A DNA stretch of 64,000 nucleotides from Streptomyces klenkii. GTDB lineage: Bacteria > Actinomycetota > Actinomycetes > Streptomycetales > Streptomycetaceae. Under the pieces are notes generated by a model. That model had not been told where the DNA came from and made no database searches. It was given only the letters and a program-made list of their open reading frames with translations. Positions 62,430 through 64,000 of this stretch are shown in pieces. The translations under genes and the position numbers were made by a program. Numbering within the stretch: the first letter of the stretch is position 1; every line of letters starts with the position of its first letter. The stretch lies in contig NZ_RBAM01000002.1 of assembly GCF_003626645.1 (NCBI RefSeq), positions 62,001 to 126,000 on the forward strand, given 5' to 3'.

Positions 62430-63422
62430 ATGACTGCACCCACCGCCCGCAAGGTCCTCCTCGCCGCCCCCCGTGGCTACTGCGCGGGTGTGGACCGCGC
62501 CGTGATCGCCGTCGAGAAGGCCCTGGAGCAGTACGGCGCCCCCGTCTACGTGCGTCATGAGATCGTCCACAACAAATACGTGGTGAAGACCCTGGAGAAG
62601 AAGGGCGCGATCTTCGTCGACGAGACGGAGGAGGTGCCCGAGGGCAACATCGTCATCTTCTCCGCGCACGGCGTCGCCCCGGTCGTGCACGACGAGGCGG
62701 AGCGCGGCAAGCTCGCCACGATCGACGCCACGTGCCCGCTGGTCACCAAGGTCCACAAGGAAGCCGTCCGCTTCGCCAAGGAGGACTACGACATCCTCCT
62801 GATCGGCCACGAGGGCCACGAAGAGGTCATCGGCACCAGCGGCGAGGCGCCCGACCACATCACCCTGGTCGACGGCCCCGGCGACGTGGCGAACGTCGAG
62901 GTGCGCGACCCGGACCGGGTCGTCTGGCTCTCCCAGACCACCCTCTCGGTCGACGAGACCATGGAGACCGTCGGCGCGCTCCAGCAGAAGTTCCCCAACC
63001 TGCTCTCCCCGCCGTCGGACGACATCTGCTACGCCACACAGAACCGGCAGACCGCGGTCAAGCAGATGGGCGCCGACGCCGACCTGGTGATCGTCGTCGG
63101 CTCGAAGAACTCCTCGAACTCCGTCCGCCTGGTCGAGGTCGCCCTGGGCGCCGGCGCCAAGGACGCCCACCTCGTGGACTACGCCGACGAGATCGACGAG
63201 GCGTGGCTGGACGGCGTCTCCACCGTCGGCGTGACCTCCGGCGCCTCCGTCCCGGAGATCCTCGTCGAGGGCGTCCTGGACTGGCTGGCCGAGCGCGGCT
63301 ACGGCGACGTCGAGACGATCACCTCCGCCAAGGAGAGCATCACCTTCTCCCTGCCGAAGGAGCTGCGCCGCGACCTGCGCGCGGAGGCGGCCTCGAAGCT
63401 CACCGGCGGCGAGTCCGCGTAA
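62430..63422 (+). CDS. ispH: 4-hydroxy-3-methylbut-2-enyl diphosphate reductase
   Basis: A 330-residue Fe-S enzyme, last step of the MEP pathway, giving isopentenyl and dimethylallyl diphosphate, the feed for the cis-prenyltransferase also in this window. The cluster cysteines are Cys18 ('[11 protein letters not shown]'), Cys102 ('[11 protein letters not shown]') and Cys200 ('[11 protein letters not shown]'). The substrate-binding residues in 'HGHEGHEEV'-like '[15 protein letters not shown]', '[12 protein letters not shown]' and '[15 protein letters not shown]' are present. ATG 62430 is chosen because the -10 hexamer fits it; ATG 62421 is nine bases upstream. A ppgK gene follows. Confidence 0.97.
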   Translation: MTAPTARKVLLAAPRGYCAGVDRAVIAVEKALEQYGAPVYVRHEIVHNKYVVKTLEKKGAIFVDETEEVPEGNIVIFSAHGVAPVVHDEAERGKLATIDATCPLVTKVHKEAVRFAKEDYDILLIGHEGHEEVIGTSGEAPDHITLVDGPGDVANVEVRDPDRVVWLSQTTLSVDETMETVGALQQKFPNLLSPPSDDICYATQNRQTAVKQMGADADLVIVVGSKNSSNSVRLVEVALGAGAKDAHLVDYADEIDEAWLDGVSTVGVTSGASVPEILVEGVLDWLAERGYGDVETITSAKESITFSLPKELRRDLRAEAASKLTGGESA

Positions 63423-63479
63423 GGACGGGGCGGGGCCGCTCCAGGACCCCGCCGCACACCCGCGCAGGACCCCTGCGCA

Positions 63480-63511
63480 CATGGCCACCACGCCGTAGCG
63501 TGGTGGCCATG
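63480..63511. promoter_or_regulatory. Perfect palindrome covering the -10 region and start codon of ppgK
   Basis: CATGGCCACCACG (63480-63492) is the exact reverse complement of 63499-63511; the latter contains the ATG at 63509. TAGCGT at 63496-63501 could be a -10 element, implying a leaderless or near-leaderless transcript. As DNA it could be an operator; as RNA the start codon would be paired. Confidence 0.65.
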
Positions 63512-64000
63512 AACGTATTCGGCGTGGACATCGGCGGATCGGGCATCAAGGGCGCGCCGGTCGACGTGACACGGGGCGAGCTCACCGAGGAGCGCTTCAA
63601 AGTCCTCACTCCCCACCCGGCGACCCCCGACGCGGTCGCGGACTGCGTCCGGCAGGTCGTGGAGCACTTCGGGCCGCCCGCCGGGCCAGTGGGGGCGACG
63701 TTCCCCGGCGTGGTCGTCGGCGGCACGACCCGTACGGCCGCCAATGTCGACAAGGGCTGGATCGGCTGGGACGCCGCCTGGTTCCTCGGCGAGCGGATCG
63801 GCGCCCCCGTCACCGTGATCAACGACGCCGACGCGGCCGGGCTGGCGGAGATGACCCACGGCGCCGGCCGGGGCCGCAACGGCACCGTGATCATGCTGAC
63901 CTTCGGCACCGGGATCGGCAGCGCCGTCTTCAGCGACGGCAAGCTCGTGCCCAACACGGAGCTGGGCCACCTGGAGCTCCAGGGCCACGACGCGGAGACC
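63509..64000 (+). CDS. ppgK: Polyphosphate glucokinase, N-terminal part (runs off the window)
   Basis: The first 164 residues of a ROK-type kinase. The phosphate loop '[19 protein letters not shown]' opens the protein, '[12 protein letters not shown]' holds the catalytic Asp, and '[27 protein letters not shown]' ('GTGIGSAVF', 'NTELGHLEL') is the sugar/phosphate site. The lack of insertions and the '[14 protein letters not shown]' stretch are typical of actinobacterial PpgK, which uses polyphosphate or ATP to phosphorylate glucose. The C-terminal third is beyond the window edge. It follows ispH by 86 bases. Confidence 0.9.
   Translation, partial: MNVFGVDIGGSGIKGAPVDVTRGELTEERFKVLTPHPATPDAVADCVRQVVEHFGPPAGPVGATFPGVVVGGTTRTAANVDKGWIGWDAAWFLGERIGAPVTVINDADAAGLAEMTHGAGRGRNGTVIMLTFGTGIGSAVFSDGKLVPNTELGHLELQGHDAET

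Noticed and set aside
59152..62433. Plus-strand open frame of about 1090 codons opposite xseBA and the permease
   Set aside because: Shadow of the three minus-strand genes; Arg/His/Gln/Asp-rich translation without recognisable domains.

Overview
The window is a stretch of chromosome from a high-GC actinomycete, almost certainly Streptomyces or a close relative. The evidence is the near-total preference for G or C at third codon positions, frequent GTG starts, a WhiB-like regulator, an OxyR/AhpC/AhpD locus, a DasR-type (dre) operator before a chitinase, and rare TTA codons confined to one locus. No rRNA, tRNA, CRISPR array, prophage or secondary-metabolite cluster was seen.

Layout. 1-3012: the tail of a probable sugar kinase gene, then an IclR regulator, a RidA-type deaminase and a GntP permease, reading as one operon for uptake and breakdown of a sugar acid. 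3115-7531: three secreted hydrolases (M14 carboxypeptidase, S1 serine protease, GH18 chitinase with a dre operator). 7807-21607: a Tad/Flp pilus locus with CpaB, a TadZ ATPase fused to a TadE pseudopilin, a second pseudopilin, CpaF, TadB, TadC, Flp pilin, a TadG-like protein, a lipoprotein, an OmpA-domain protein, an exported protein, a DUF192 protein and a prepilin peptidase. Three genes of this locus carry TTA codons. A TnpB-type transposon-nuclease gene with a recognisable right end sits inside it and appears to have replaced most of one gene.

21660-23594: TetR regulator and MFS exporter. 23923-30396: aldo/keto reductase, a cis-prenyltransferase, PIN-PhoH ATPase, a secreted transglycosylase and an AI-2E family transporter. 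30458-32679: the peroxide-response set ahpD, ahpC and oxyR. 32735-36449: a padR-ABC ATPase-FtsX permease operon. 36767-44039: a class A penicillin-binding protein and two tandem Ser/Thr kinases with PQQ-type extracellular propellers. 44056-45519: catalase. 45724-50021: a SpoIIE-type phosphatase/HATPase, a methyltransferase and a DUF402 protein.

50147-64000: conserved core metabolism. It holds both a class II and a class I fumarase flanking a secreted SGNH esterase, a DUF1707 protein, a WhiB-like protein, GlpX, a DUF4245 membrane protein, a nitroreductase, exonuclease VII (xseBA), an amino-acid permease, IspH and the start of polyphosphate glucokinase.

The most interesting parts are the pilus locus (a pseudopilin fused to an ATPase with a predicted peptidase cut site between them, TTA codons in three genes, a TnpB insertion) and several clean operator-like palindromes and tandem repeats before padR, katA, the DUF1707 gene and ppgK. 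Palindromic repeat units have also been captured inside one kinase coding sequence. All functional calls rest on reading motifs by eye; no database search was run.
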